From IMG/VR virus record IMGVR_UViG_3300025769_000126, positions 1 to 58,368 of that record: DNA of 58,368 nt. One strand, 5' to 3'. Below are positions 22,870 to 33,200 of this stretch, one piece after another. The position numbers were made by a program, and so were the translations under genes. A model generated the notes under the pieces. That model saw nothing but the letters and a program-made list of their open reading frames with translations, was not told the origin of the DNA and did no database searches. The stretch's first letter is position 1. Every line of letters begins with the position of its first letter. The DNA comes from a virus.

Positions 22870-23324
22870 TGAAGAATCGATCAAGAAAAAAAAGAGGCCC
22901 TGTCAGAAGTAACAAAGTTACCTATGACGGGGTGACTTTTGCCTCTGGTTTAGAAAAATATATGTATCGAGCGCTTAAAAAAGCTAAGATAAAATTTGAA
23001 TATGAGCCAAGAACATACCAACTGTTAGAGTCATTTGAGTTTAGTAGTTGCGCTATAGAAAGACAAGCTAATGGTAAGGGTGACTTTAAAGACCGAGGAA
23101 ACAAAAAAATACTTGGCATTAAATACACACCAGATTTTGAAGGCGTTGGTTGGACATGTGAAACAAAAGGTAGAGCAAATGATAGCTTCCCTATTAGATA
23201 CAAGTTATTTAAACATTGGGTTCAGAATAATGATCCTGGTAGGTTGCTTCTAAAGCCACAGTGTCAACGCGAGTGTGACGTAGCAATTGAATTAATACTA
23301 CAATTAAAGAATGAAAAGGAATAA
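22869..23324 (+). CDS. DUF1064-like PD-(D/E)XK endonuclease
   Basis: 151 aa from the ATG at 22869 (TAATG overlap with the previous stop). Pattern: FASGLEKYMYRALKKAKIKFEYEPRTY split over the first half (Glu in GLEKYMY), then KYTPDFEG (catalytic Asp) and WTCETKGRAND (Glu-x-Lys), and FPIRYKLFKHW. This is the phage endonuclease type related to DUF1064 / T7 endonuclease I, which resolves branched DNA before packaging. Confidence 0.75.
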   Translation: MKNRSRKKRGPVRSNKVTYDGVTFASGLEKYMYRALKKAKIKFEYEPRTYQLLESFEFSSCAIERQANGKGDFKDRGNKKILGIKYTPDFEGVGWTCETKGRANDSFPIRYKLFKHWVQNNDPGRLLLKPQCQRECDVAIELILQLKNEKE

Positions 23325-23472
23325 TAAGATCGTAACCGCACAACAAAAAAGACTAGCACGAATAAAATATGGTGAACGTCAAGTTGACAAATGGATAAAA
23401 TGGAGATTGCAGCGATTTGGCTGTGTAAAGTATAAAGATTTAATAAAACAACAAGAAAAAAACGGAATATGA
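23311..23472 (+). CDS. Small basic hypothetical protein
   Basis: 53 aa, MKRNNKIVTAQQKRLARIKY..., helical and very basic. It overlaps the nuclease by 14 nt and the next gene by 4 nt (ATGA), as expected in this tightly packed operon. Possible nucleic-acid binder; function unknown. Confidence 0.5.
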   Translation: MKRNNKIVTAQQKRLARIKYGERQVDKWIKWRLQRFGCVKYKDLIKQQEKNGI

Positions 23473-23651
23473 GAACAGACTGGAGTTTAAGTATCGGGCT
23501 ATATCCTGGTATGTTGTTCGGATTTAGAACATACGAACACGAAAGTGAAACCTTTAATAAGGTAACACATGTATTTTATTTGCCATTTGTAGATTTGGCT
23601 TTAGAAATAATGAGAATAAATAACGAAGAAGAAAACAATGACGAAGGATAA
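23469..23651 (+). CDS. Small hypothetical protein upstream of RNR
   Basis: 60 aa: MRTDWSLSIGLYPGMLFGFRTY..., aromatic-rich then an acidic tail (EIMRINNEEENNDEG). It overlaps the RNR gene by 14 nt. The pattern GLYPGMLFGFRTY is found in small phage proteins of unknown role. Confidence 0.55.
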   Translation: MRTDWSLSIGLYPGMLFGFRTYEHESETFNKVTHVFYLPFVDLALEIMRINNEEENNDEG

Positions 23652-25509
23652 AAAGTTGTTAAGTGATATAACTGTGCACAATAAGTATGCGCGTTATTTA
23701 AAAGATGAAAACCGTAGAGAGACATGGTTAGAGCTAGTTACCAGGAACAAGGATATGCACATAAAAAAATATCCAAACTTAAAAGATAACATTGAGGAAC
23801 TATATGTTAAATACGTAATACCTAAGAAAGTATTACCTTCGATGAGATCGTTACAGTTTGGTGGTAAAGCAATAGAGCTAAATAACTCTAGAATATACAA
23901 TTGTGCATTTATGCCTGTTGATAGTATACACTCTTTTAGTGAAGCTATGTTTTTATTATTAGGTGGAACAGGTGTTGGCTATTCTGTGCAAAATCACAAT
24001 ATAGAAAAACTACCTGAGATACGTAAACCTAACTACAATAGACACAAGAGATACATAGTACAGGATAGCATAATGGGTTGGGCTGACGCTATTAAAACGT
24101 TATTTAAGTCCTACACCGGAAAGCTAACATCGCATATAACATTTGATCTATCTGATATTAGAGAAAAAGGTGCTGCGTTAGTAACAGCTGGAGGTAAAGC
24201 TCCTGGACCTGAGCCACTTAGGTTGTGCTTAGTTCAAATTGAAGCCATACTTAGACAGAAAAAAGATCGACATCAATTAACAGATATAGAGTGCCACGAT
24301 ATAATGTGTCATATAGCTGATGCTGTTTTAGCTGGTGGTATAAGAAGAGCAGCTATGATCTCGTTGTTTGATTTAAACTCAGAAGCAATGCTTAGCGCTA
24401 AGGTTGGAGCTTGGTGGGAAACAAACCCACAGAGAGGTCGAGCTAATAATTCAGTATCATTATTAAGACACAAGATCGATAAAGAGACCTTCTTTAATCT
24501 AATGGAAAGAGTAGAAGCATCTGGATCTGGTGAACCTGGTATATACTTAACCAACGATAAAACCTGGGGTACAAATCCATGTTGCGAAATAGCTTTAAGA
24601 CCATATCAGTTTTGTAATTTGACTGAGATTAACATGTCTACAATTAAAGATCAAGAGGACTTTGATAACTGTAGTTCTGCTGCGGCATTCTTAGGAACGT
24701 TACAAGCTGGTTATACAGACTTTCATTATCTAAGGGATATATGGCAAAGGACTACAGAAAAAGATGCGTTAATCGGCGTATCTATGACGGGTATAGCTGA
24801 TAAAAATGTTTTAGGTTTAAGCTTCAACAAAGCCGCAGAGACTGTTAAGAGCACAAATGCTTTTTATGCTAATAAAATAAATATAAACCAAGCGGCAAGG
24901 GCTACTTGTGTTAAACCAGCTGGAACAACTAGTTTAGTTTTAGGTACTAGTAGTGGGATTCATGCTTGGCATAGTGAATACTATATTAGAAGAATGCGTA
25001 TAGGTAAAAATGAAGCTATATATAAATACTTAAACGCTGTGTTACCAAAAGGGTTTTTAGAAGACGAGTTCTTTAGTCCAACAACAACAGCAGTTTTATC
25101 TATTCCACAAAAAGCACCAGATGGAGCTATAACTAGAAAAGAGTCTGCATTAGATTTGCTTGAAAGAGTTAAACAAATATCTAAAGATTGGGTTCAACCA
25201 GGCACAGTTGATGGTGCTAATACACACAATGTGTCTTGCACTGTTACAGTTAAACCTAGTGAATGGAAAGAAATTAGTAGCTGGATGTGGGAGAACAAAA
25301 AATACTATAATGGTCTATCTGTATTACCAGAAGATGGTGGAACATATAAGCAGACACCGTTTGAAGACTGTTCTAAGGAAACATATGAGAGAATGATGAA
25401 CGATTTATTAAGCGTTAATCTTGACATGTCATTAGTTTCAGAGGATTTTGATGCGACGTCGTTCTCAGAAATACTTGCTTGTGCTGGTGGTGCTTGCGAA
25501 ATCAAATAA
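23638..25509 (+). CDS. nrdJ: Class II (adenosylcobalamin-dependent) ribonucleotide reductase, monomeric type
   Basis: 623 aa. Active-site motif N313-P-C315-C-E317 with a second Cys at 326 gives the N-x-C-x-E and 11-residue Cys spacing of the class II monomeric enzyme (C408/C419 in Lactobacillus). Cys89 (IYNC) is the paired redox cysteine and the C-terminus carries the CAGGAC shuttle pair. Other matches are PSMRSLQFGG, LLGGTGVGYS, AGGIRRAAMI and CVKPAGTTSL. It reduces ribonucleotides to deoxynucleotides using host or environmental B12 and does not need oxygen or an R2 subunit. Last gene of the plus-strand operon. Confidence 0.92.
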   Translation: MTKDKKLLSDITVHNKYARYLKDENRRETWLELVTRNKDMHIKKYPNLKDNIEELYVKYVIPKKVLPSMRSLQFGGKAIELNNSRIYNCAFMPVDSIHSFSEAMFLLLGGTGVGYSVQNHNIEKLPEIRKPNYNRHKRYIVQDSIMGWADAIKTLFKSYTGKLTSHITFDLSDIREKGAALVTAGGKAPGPEPLRLCLVQIEAILRQKKDRHQLTDIECHDIMCHIADAVLAGGIRRAAMISLFDLNSEAMLSAKVGAWWETNPQRGRANNSVSLLRHKIDKETFFNLMERVEASGSGEPGIYLTNDKTWGTNPCCEIALRPYQFCNLTEINMSTIKDQEDFDNCSSAAAFLGTLQAGYTDFHYLRDIWQRTTEKDALIGVSMTGIADKNVLGLSFNKAAETVKSTNAFYANKININQAARATCVKPAGTTSLVLGTSSGIHAWHSEYYIRRMRIGKNEAIYKYLNAVLPKGFLEDEFFSPTTTAVLSIPQKAPDGAITRKESALDLLERVKQISKDWVQPGTVDGANTHNVSCTVTVKPSEWKEISSWMWENKKYYNGLSVLPEDGGTYKQTPFEDCSKETYERMMNDLLSVNLDMSLVSEDFDATSFSEILACAGGACEIK

Positions 25510-25530
25510 CTATTTAATTTAAAACTATAC

Positions 25531-25561
25531 ATGAGCCATAAATACAACTTTTATGGCTCAT
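25531..25561. terminator. Bidirectional hairpin after RNR
   Basis: An 11-bp perfect stem ATGAGCCATAA/TTATGGCTCAT (25531-25541 with 25551-25561) with a 9-nt loop lies 22 nt after the RNR stop. The flanking U-tracts are weak, but the position between convergent operons fits a terminator. Confidence 0.6.
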
Positions 25562-25574
25562 TTAACCAACAAAA

Positions 25575-25852
25575 ATGATCTATTAAATACTACTTTTTTA
25601 GAGATACAGATAACGAAAGCAACCTTTTGGATGGGAAAACTTACCACGCAGCAGGTTATGTTGAAAAACTATATTGCGAAATAGGAAAGCCGAACAGGAG
25701 TGGGAAAGACCTTGCAGTAATTTTTTTTTGAACCATTTGAAGGAACAATAACAAGTGCTTGGAGAGCATTGGATGAAGTTGAACTATTTGAGGTTGCTGA
25801 ATGGGAATACAAACAACTGATTGAAAAGTTTGATATGTTCTTTGATTATTAG
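25575..25852 (+). pseudogene. Frameshifted small ORF at the convergent junction
   Basis: Reading gives KYYFFRDTDNESNLLDGKTY and on to GKDLAVIFF, where the frame stops at a run of nine T (25721-25729). One frame over it continues EPFEGTITSAWRALDEVELF through EKFDMFFDY to a stop at 25850. The first codons are also out of frame with the ATG at 25575. So either a decayed gene with two indels, programmed slippage on T9, or sequencing error in homopolymers. The protein matches no family I know. It lies between the RNR and the minus-strand lysis genes. Confidence 0.5.
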
Positions 25853-25871
25853 CAACTGTTATGCTTTCGTT

Positions 25872-26246
25872 TTAATGCAGCAACCCAAACAACAAAGCAA
25901 TAATAACCCCTCCTAACGCAATCTTACGTGTTCTAAGCAACTTTCTATTTTTCTGTATTGTTTCATCTTTATAGTAAATTAGAGAGTCGTTTAGAATGCT
26001 TGAGATATTCTCCCAGTTCTTTATTTCCATTTTATATGTTAGCATCTTCTTGTCTTGTAAACCAATGACAGCACCTTGTTCGCTCCTAGTGTTAAGTAAA
26101 TCAACAATCATTATGTTGTCTAACCTATATTGGTCAACTGTTGTACACACACTATCTCTCTTGAGCGTATCTTGTGCGCAAGCTATCCCTGATAATAAGC
26201 TGAACGCTGTCGTTACTAAGATAAATATACTTAATCTCTTTTTCAT
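25872..26246 (-). CDS. Secreted/membrane protein, candidate spanin component
   Basis: 124 aa. N-terminal signal peptide (MKKRLSIFILVTTAFSLLSG then IACAQD, possible cleavage after ACA), a helical periplasmic part, then a C-terminal membrane segment (KIALGGVIIALLFGLL). Its 5' end is nested inside the 3' end of the preceding gene (95-nt overlap in another frame), an arrangement typical of overlapping spanin pairs. Last gene of the right minus-strand arm. Confidence 0.6.
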   Translation of the reverse strand: MKKRLSIFILVTTAFSLLSGIACAQDTLKRDSVCTTVDQYRLDNIMIVDLLNTRSEQGAVIGLQDKKMLTYKMEIKNWENISSILNDSLIYYKDETIQKNRKLLRTRKIALGGVIIALLFGLLH

Positions 26247-26463
26247 TCTTTATTCTCCATTTCATAACTACCTCTCGCTCTATTATAGTTAAAGTATCCC
26301 TAACGTTTCTTATAGAGTCTATTCGAGAGTATAAATTGCTTAATGTTTCTTTTTCACCTTTGTCTTTAACGGTTAAAAACAATATATTACCAATACTTAT
26401 AGCTAGTATACAGACTAATACAATTACAAAGGTTCTACGCACTGATCTTTCTGGCAAACTCAC
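26152..26463 (-). CDS. Inner-membrane spanin-like protein
   Basis: 103 aa. One N-terminal membrane helix (FVIVLVCILAISIGNILFL, residues about 12-30) and a charged periplasmic helix (ETLSNLYSRIDSIRNVRDTL and on). The start is uncertain: GTG at 26463 or 26442; both overlap the end of the amidase gene. Topology and position after the amidase fit an i-spanin that fuses the membranes during lysis. Confidence 0.6.
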   Translation of the reverse strand: MSLPERSVRRTFVIVLVCILAISIGNILFLTVKDKGEKETLSNLYSRIDSIRNVRDTLTIIEREVVMKWRIKNEKEIKYIYLSNDSVQLIIRDSLRTRYAQER

Positions 26464-26953
26464 TTATTAAATCAGCATACTTGCAAACATCTTTGAATTT
26501 GTTTGCTTCTAAATTTGTCCCAAAAAAAGGCTCAACTAACAAGCCAGTTGGGATACCACTTGCTACAGCCCAGTAACCTCTTTGATTACTATTACTTAGT
26601 GGCTTAGCACCCCTATTTCTACTGCCATATTCATCGGCAACCATATCACAAAACAATTTAGAAAATCTTTTACCCTCTTCGTTTGTGTGAAAGTATAAGC
26701 ATTCAACACCACTCGCTTGTGGAATAGCTGCATTAAAATGTAACTCTATAGTTAGATCATAGTTAGATAACTTACCGTATGTGGCTTTCATCTTTCTACG
26801 ATAACTGCTGTTGGGTTTATGTACAAAATAATCTAAACCAGTTTTCTTAGCAACCTCGATATTATAATTATATTCAGACTTACCTATATAGCTAGACTTA
26901 GCACCTTTGCTAATCCAATCATGTCCAACAACTAGTGCTATATCTCTTTTCAT
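26435..26953 (-). CDS. N-acetylmuramoyl-L-alanine amidase (Amidase_3), endolysin
   Basis: 172 aa with the zinc ligands of the Amidase_3 family: His11 (ALVVGHD), Glu27 (KSEYNYN), His72 (IELHFNAA) and catalytic Glu141 (GLLVEPFF), plus ASGVECLYF. It cleaves the bond between peptide and glycan in peptidoglycan. No signal peptide, so release depends on a holin or secretion by another route. It overlaps both neighbours and is the core of the lysis cassette. Confidence 0.88.
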   Translation of the reverse strand: MKRDIALVVGHDWISKGAKSSYIGKSEYNYNIEVAKKTGLDYFVHKPNSSYRRKMKATYGKLSNYDLTIELHFNAAIPQASGVECLYFHTNEEGKRFSKLFCDMVADEYGSRNRGAKPLSNSNQRGYWAVASGIPTGLLVEPFFGTNLEANKFKDVCKYADLISEFARKISA

Positions 26954-27126
26954 TTCACTAGTTTAATTGTATCCACAACCATTGAGTCTTTAACACATAT
27001 AAAGCTCGTATCAAACTTAACAACTACAGAATCAGCTATATAATTATCTACTAAAAACGAATTGCTTTTTTTAACACAAGAAACCATTGCTAACAACGTT
27101 AACGATGCTATAATTACTTTTTTCAT
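26950..27126 (-). CDS. Small lipoprotein, candidate outer-membrane spanin
   Basis: 58 aa from the ATG at 27126 (MKKVIIASLTLLAMVSCVKK); a GTG at 27141 is an alternative start. Basic N-terminus, hydrophobic stretch, then a lipobox-like MVSC with Cys17, giving a mature peptide of about 42 residues. Overlaps the amidase start by 4 nt. Likely outer-membrane lipoprotein of the lysis cassette, partner of the i-spanin-like gene at 26152. Confidence 0.6.
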   Translation of the reverse strand: MKKVIIASLTLLAMVSCVKKSNSFLVDNYIADSVVVKFDTSFICVKDSMVVDTIKLVK

Positions 27127-27171
27127 ATTTATTATTATCACTTATTAGCCTATAAATCTAACACTGTTGTA

Positions 27172-27214
27172 TGACATTAGCCTATTACTTACTTATCTTT
27201 ATAGGCTATTGTCA
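27172..27214 (-). repeat. 43-bp asymmetric inverted repeat, copy 5 (reversed)
   Basis: On the minus strand reads TGACAATAGCCTATAAAGAT ... TAATAGGCTAATGTCA, about 40 of 43 positions like copy 4. It lies between the stop of the giant virion gene and the lysis lipoprotein, in the forward sense of the leftward transcript. A half-site (ATAGGCTAAT, minus strand) is repeated at about 27144-27153. Confidence 0.88.
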
Positions 27215-27221
27215 CCCTTTA

Positions 27222-30200
27222 TTACTTTTTAGTTTTTATTTCGTATTTTTTACCATCAAAGATATATGATGTCTTACCTGCGGCTTTAGCTTCTTTTTTA
27301 GCTTTAGCTTTAGCTTTCCTTTTTTCAACTTGCTTTTCTTTTTTTAACCTTTTGTATACAATCTTTATGTAGTCTTGTTCTTCATTTTTAACATTAACAT
27401 CCCAAGTCCTCCAACCAAGACCTAAAGCCATTCTTTGGTATGCATTATTCCTGCTATCTAAAGCTTCTGATACACCTTTTACTTCTACTAAAGCTCTATC
27501 TAGTGGTAGGTTTAAAGCTGCTGAAGCTACACTAGCCCATTTTTGATATACAGGAGATGGATTTAATTTTCCGTCTAAGGTAACATCCCAACCCATTGCG
27601 TTTATAACATCTTTTTCGTACCTATCGGTTTGTATTGCACTATATATTTTTCTAAACTTAGACCCAATAGGTGGAGACACATTCATTAATTCTAAAATAG
27701 TTTGTGTATGATCTGCAGTATAACCTTTCTCTTCTTCTTTGTAATATCTAAGTATACCGTTTTTTAATGTTGACACAACTGCACCAGCTAATCCACTACC
27801 TCTTAATAAAGTATCAATCATGTTGTTTATTATTTTTTCGTACTTTTTATCTAATACTTCTTTTCTTTTTTCGTCATCATCATCTGGGTTAAACTCAGGT
27901 AACATAGCAAATAATGCAGTTTGTAACGATGCAAATATAAGGTTCTGTATAAACCCATAATAGGCTATTTTACTTAGGTTTGTTTTCCAATCACCTCTAC
28001 CAGCAATTAAGTCTTGTCCAGCTTTCTTTATTAACCTAGTATATTGCATCGGAGTATTTTGAAAAGCTAATATTAAACGTCCTAAATGACTAGCTTGTTG
28101 CTTAGATACGAGCATAGGATCTCCAGATTGCTGTGTTTCATCTGATATTGTACTAAAGTCCTCAAACGCCTTAGCTTCTGCTTGAGCATCAGACATCCCT
28201 TGTTTTTTGTATGTCTTAGTTCTATTTATTAAGAATGATGCACCACCTGTTGCTATTGCAAAACTATCAGCTATTTGTGTTGGCTTGAAACCTATCTTGA
28301 GTAAGTACGCTATAACAGCAGAGGCTTTGTCTTTTGCATTTATTGCTTGACTAGCAATTTCAGCTTCTTGAATATCTGACTTTAAACCAGCACGTCTTTC
28401 TTTTAGTTTGTCAGAGTTAAATATTTTAGCCCAAGCTTTCCAATAAGCTGGTTGGTTAGCAAAAGCTGCACCCGCTTTCAATGGATTGTTATCACTCCAG
28501 TTCATGAAGTTAGTAAAAGATAACATCTGAAGCAATGCGGATCTTCTATTGAAGAACATTATAGTACCAACTGAGTTGTTCACCCAGTTCAACCATCTTT
28601 GTTCTATATCTCCAGATCGTCCAGGTCTGTTACTACCAGATTTCATTCTATCTATAGAGTTAACTAAAGCTTTGACATAGTTGGTTCCATATACAGCTTC
28701 TAACTTGTTCAGGTTTGTTTTACTAAATATCTCGTCAGCATTTTCTATAAACTCTGCAAGGTACTCCTTTCTGTTTATGTTGTCACTTATGTCGTTTAAG
28801 TCTTTTAATATACTACCAATATCCCAGTGTTCTTTTGGTTCAACCCATGCTTCCTTTTTAGATAGAGCCTGCAGTCCTTCTGCAAAGCCAACTAAGTCTG
28901 GGTCGTTTTCAACGAGTTTACTTATTTTTTTCTGAGACCTCTTGTATACACCAGGTATAGTTTGTCCTTGTTTATTCCAGAGATATATCCTAATTGCTTG
29001 ATCTATAGTATAATCAGTGTCTGCGATCTTATCACCAAGTCTATTTCTAATATCATACATCTCTAGAAGAGCCTTGTAATCCTTTTTTAGAGCTTGACTA
29101 GCTTGCTCGAGTGCTGCAACACCACGCACATACGGTCTAACGAGGTTCGTTTCGAAAAACTCTTGATCTGCTTCACCTTGTTTACCTTTGCCAGCTAAAG
29201 TATAAGATGTTAAACCTCTAAAGTCTTCTGCACTAGGAGGAATAAAGTATTTGTATTTACCTTTACTAGCGCCTTTCTTTCTAGCTATAACCTGCGAATA
29301 AAAAGCTTTAGCTTTAACACCCTTATTACGCTCTACCATTTTGTTAAGATCAGAGCTCATGCTTTTTTTCCTACTGGCTACAGCTTGTTGTACTTTGCTT
29401 TTTACATCAAACGTCTCTAATACTTCTTTAACAGCAGTTACATTTTTAATAGCATCGTCAACAAAATAAAAGTCATTATATCCTTCAGCAACTTTACTAA
29501 CCATCCAATCAGCTTTAGCCTGAGCAGTGCTGTTAGCTAAACCTGTTATGTTTTTAATAGGTATTTCTAAACCTAAACCTTTCATGAAGGCATGTATAGC
29601 ACGCTCTGAAGCCTCAGGTCTAGCCGTTAATATAAAGATGTTTTTGTTACCAAATTTATCTATAGCTTTTTTAATTCTAGGAATCAATGGACCTGGAGTA
29701 CCTTGAACCACTTTGTTAAATTCGCTAAAATCAAAAGTAGCACCCTCCTCTAGTAATGATTCTCCATTGCTAGCAAACTCAGCTGGCGTTATCTTATAGG
29801 TTTCGTCATCTTGGTTTACTATAACTTTGCTTTCACTAAAAGCTAAAGTATCATCAAAATCATACACACTTATACCTTTTGGGTTTTGGTGGTAAGACAT
29901 GCTTCTAGATTTGGCAATAGCTTTTTGTTGAGCGTTTATTTTTCTAGCCTCTAATAGCTTGTTGGTTTTGTTTGTTAGTTCTTTGTTGTACTGCGTTAGC
30001 GTTTTTGATTCACTGAACTTTTGTAGCTTTATTTCTGGTAACTTGGTTTTAACAGCATTTGAAGTACTGTCCATAGCAGAGACAACACTAGGGTCGGCAT
30101 ACCTAGCCACGTATACGGCATCTTCTAAGTAAGCTTCTTCGTTGAAAAATATATTACCACCAGGCATACTTGATCTATAGAAATCACTTAAAACACGGTC

Positions 30201-33200
30201 GTGTATTTTAGGTATTATAGCTACTTTATAGTTTTTAAATATTTCATCAAGTGTTCTTGTATAGTTGTCATAAGTTATATACCTAGCAACCTCCTGTAGT
30301 ATTTCAACAGCTGGTATCGTATGCTCATATCTATAGTCTTTATCACCTAAATTTTTCGTTTTAAAGAAATAAGATGGAATTGCTGCTGTTCTAACCAATC
30401 CTCTTATGCTAGAGTTAAACCAATTTAAAATCATGGTTAAGTCTTCTTTGCTTAATTCTTTTTTGTCGTATTGCTCTTTAAGCTTATTTGCTATCTTTAA
30501 AAACCCTTTTCTTTGGTTGATAGCATAATCTTGCCTCTCGCTTAAAGTCCATTTAGTATTGTCCCAGTCGCTAAAGTTGTTTGCAGTTTGTCCTGGTGAA
30601 GCTTTTATTTTAAATTTCTTATCATCAAATTCATAAGTTCTAGAGGTTTTATCATATTTAACGTCGTAGCCATTGCTACGTAGAAAACCAAACCAATCGT
30701 CCCTGCTTAAGAAAAGAAAACTCTGAGTAATAGGTTTTAGCTCTCCATTTTTACCATAGTAACCAACAAACTCATCTGCAACTTGGTTTTCAAAGTCAGC
30801 TTTTTCAAACTTAACAGGTACACTGTACACCTTACCCCACCCAGCACTTATTGTTGGCATTAGTGTATCTATAATTTCAGAAAAACCAAAATCTTCTACT
30901 AGCGGTGTAAAAACATTTTTAACAAAAGATGATCTAACTCTGTTAACATTTTCTATGTTCGAGAACTTTGATTTAAACGGATTGCTATCAACAACGACAC
31001 CAACCTTAGTTATCCATGTCTTATATTTGGTCGAGTAGCTTTTCATTATGTCACGCTTACCAGATGCAGCACCAGCAATTTCGCTTTTAGAAAACCCTGA
31101 TACACGCATCTCTTGTCTAATGAAAGTGTTAGCAGCTAAAGATGAATATGTTTTAGCCATACCTTTGAGTAACTGTCCAATGGGACTACGTAATTCTCCT
31201 TTAGGCAACACATTTGGAACCCCCTTTGGTGTAATACCTATAGCAGTTTTTAGGTCTTCTAATGTCTCCTTAGATATACTGCCGATAAACTCAGGTTTAA
31301 GCTTTCTAACATTAGTTTGACTTGTTAAACCTTTACTTCTACCTTTTGGACTGGTTAATTTACCGGTTGGGTCGATGTGTGGTTCATAAAAGTAGTCAAG
31401 TACTCTTTTCGGTAAACCTAGAGCAGTACCTTTTATGTTTTTTGGTACATCTAGTGTTTCTTTACCTATAACTGCTTCTGGTAAAGCTATATTGTATTTA
31501 GGGAGTATTTTAACAAACTTTGCTAAGTTGTCTGCTTTAAAGAAAAACTGTTGTATTGTTCTAGCTTCCACTATAGAACCTAAGTTTGCTGCGGCTTCAT
31601 CTATTTTTTTAGCGGGTATACCTATTATTTGCTCACCTATTTCACCAGCATACTGCTTAGCTATATTTTTAAACGTAGGGCTACCTTCAGGTTCTTTAGT
31701 TATAGTTATATTCTCTGGTGCGCCAGTAAACCCAAGGGGATTTATGGTTGGTCTTTCTTTTACACCAACAGTCTCTTGCACGGGAACATCAACACTATCG
31801 TCAGCTACTTGTCTAGCTTCTTTAACATCTAAACTCTCGGCTCTTCTCTCTGCTTCTATTGCTAGCTTTTTCTTAGCGTCTAGCTTACTAAATCTAGTGT
31901 TAGCAAATATAAACTCACCAAATGTAATTGGTTCACCACCCTCTGTTTTTCTAACAGCAGCTGGATCATAGTTTATCATTCTATCTACTACACCTTCAAG
32001 CATTAGTTCTGCTTCTTCTTTTGATATAGCCCTAGAGTTTACATAATTATATATTGCCCCGCCTGGCAAGGTTGATTCATACGCTTTGTTGAACACGTCT
32101 CTAGATAAGAAGTCTTCCTTTGTTTTTATGCTTTCTGGAACTAGTGAATTTATATCACTAAGAACACTTTTAGATGGCTTAACGCCTCTTGTTGTTTTCT
32201 CTGCATCGGTTTTAAGCTTTTTAAACATCTCACTTTCTTCTACAGACTTTAAGTCTTCTTTGTTAAAAGTGCCATCGTTTATTTTTTTAGCCATATCAGA
32301 AATAAACTTAACTACAGCTGGTTGTGTTGAAATATCTGAAGGTATGTTTGCTTTATTCTTAAATAAACTACCTAGATTATATAAGAATGTTCTACTTACT
32401 TTTTTGTCTTTTTTAATCCTACCAATACGCTCTATAAAACCAACAATTATCTCCTCAGAGTTAAACATTATATCATCAGTCTCGCTAACTGTTTCAACAA
32501 CTTGTGCTGGATCTACAAATCCAAACATTTCTTCAGCTATGTCTGGATGTGTTTCCTCTAAAAAGTTCTTTATTTCTTTTGCTACAACATCTACGTCAAA
32601 CCCGTTGTCAATCCAATCCCATAAAACTAAGTGACTAACTTCGTGTGTTCCTGTGTTAGCTCTTTCGTTCTTGATTTGTGACTCTTTTACTGTTATGTAT
32701 GTATATACACCGTCTATTTTAGATGCTTGGCCATTAAGTGCGCCACCATCTTCAATTACACCCCTCCAAAACTTCTTCTCCGAATCACTAGTTTTTTCAT
32801 CATCTATTTTTTTGTTTGCAAAATCAGTGGCTTCTTTTTCTGTTTCAAAGTTATAACCTTTGCTTTTTTTATCTTTAACACTTTTCAAGACAGCATTAGC
32901 CGCTTTATTGTTTTTATCAACTTCCTCTGCTAGATATATCTCGTAAGCTTCTTTGTTTAACGCACCTTCGTTTGGATCTAAACCTTCGCTAAGTAACTTA
33001 TCTTTTGCTTGCTCTGTTATTTTGTTATATCGTGCCTCATCATTAACTTTAAGTAATTCAAACTTATTACTACTCTGCTTAAATGCTTCTATAGATACTT
33101 GACTTATAGCATACTGTTCTGCTAGTTCATTTATTTTTGTTTTTTTGTACCTATTACTTGCTTTAGAGTTTTGCACCGCTACAGCCTCATTTCGCAGTTC

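Noticed and set aside
7271-27214. The 43-bp repeats as simple Rho-independent terminators
   Set aside because: T-runs occur on only one side of some copies, and orientation relative to genes is not consistent. One copy lies in a divergent promoter region where a terminator makes little sense.
7271-27214. CRISPR array
   Set aside because: The repeats are dispersed over 20 kb with no regular spacers and no cas genes; they are not clustered.
31435-31971. Plus-strand ORFs of 60-180 aa inside the giant virion gene, such as 31435-31971 and 32086-32634
   Set aside because: Shadows of a clear 2714-codon gene with meaningful motifs; no leader motif or overlap pattern with neighbours.
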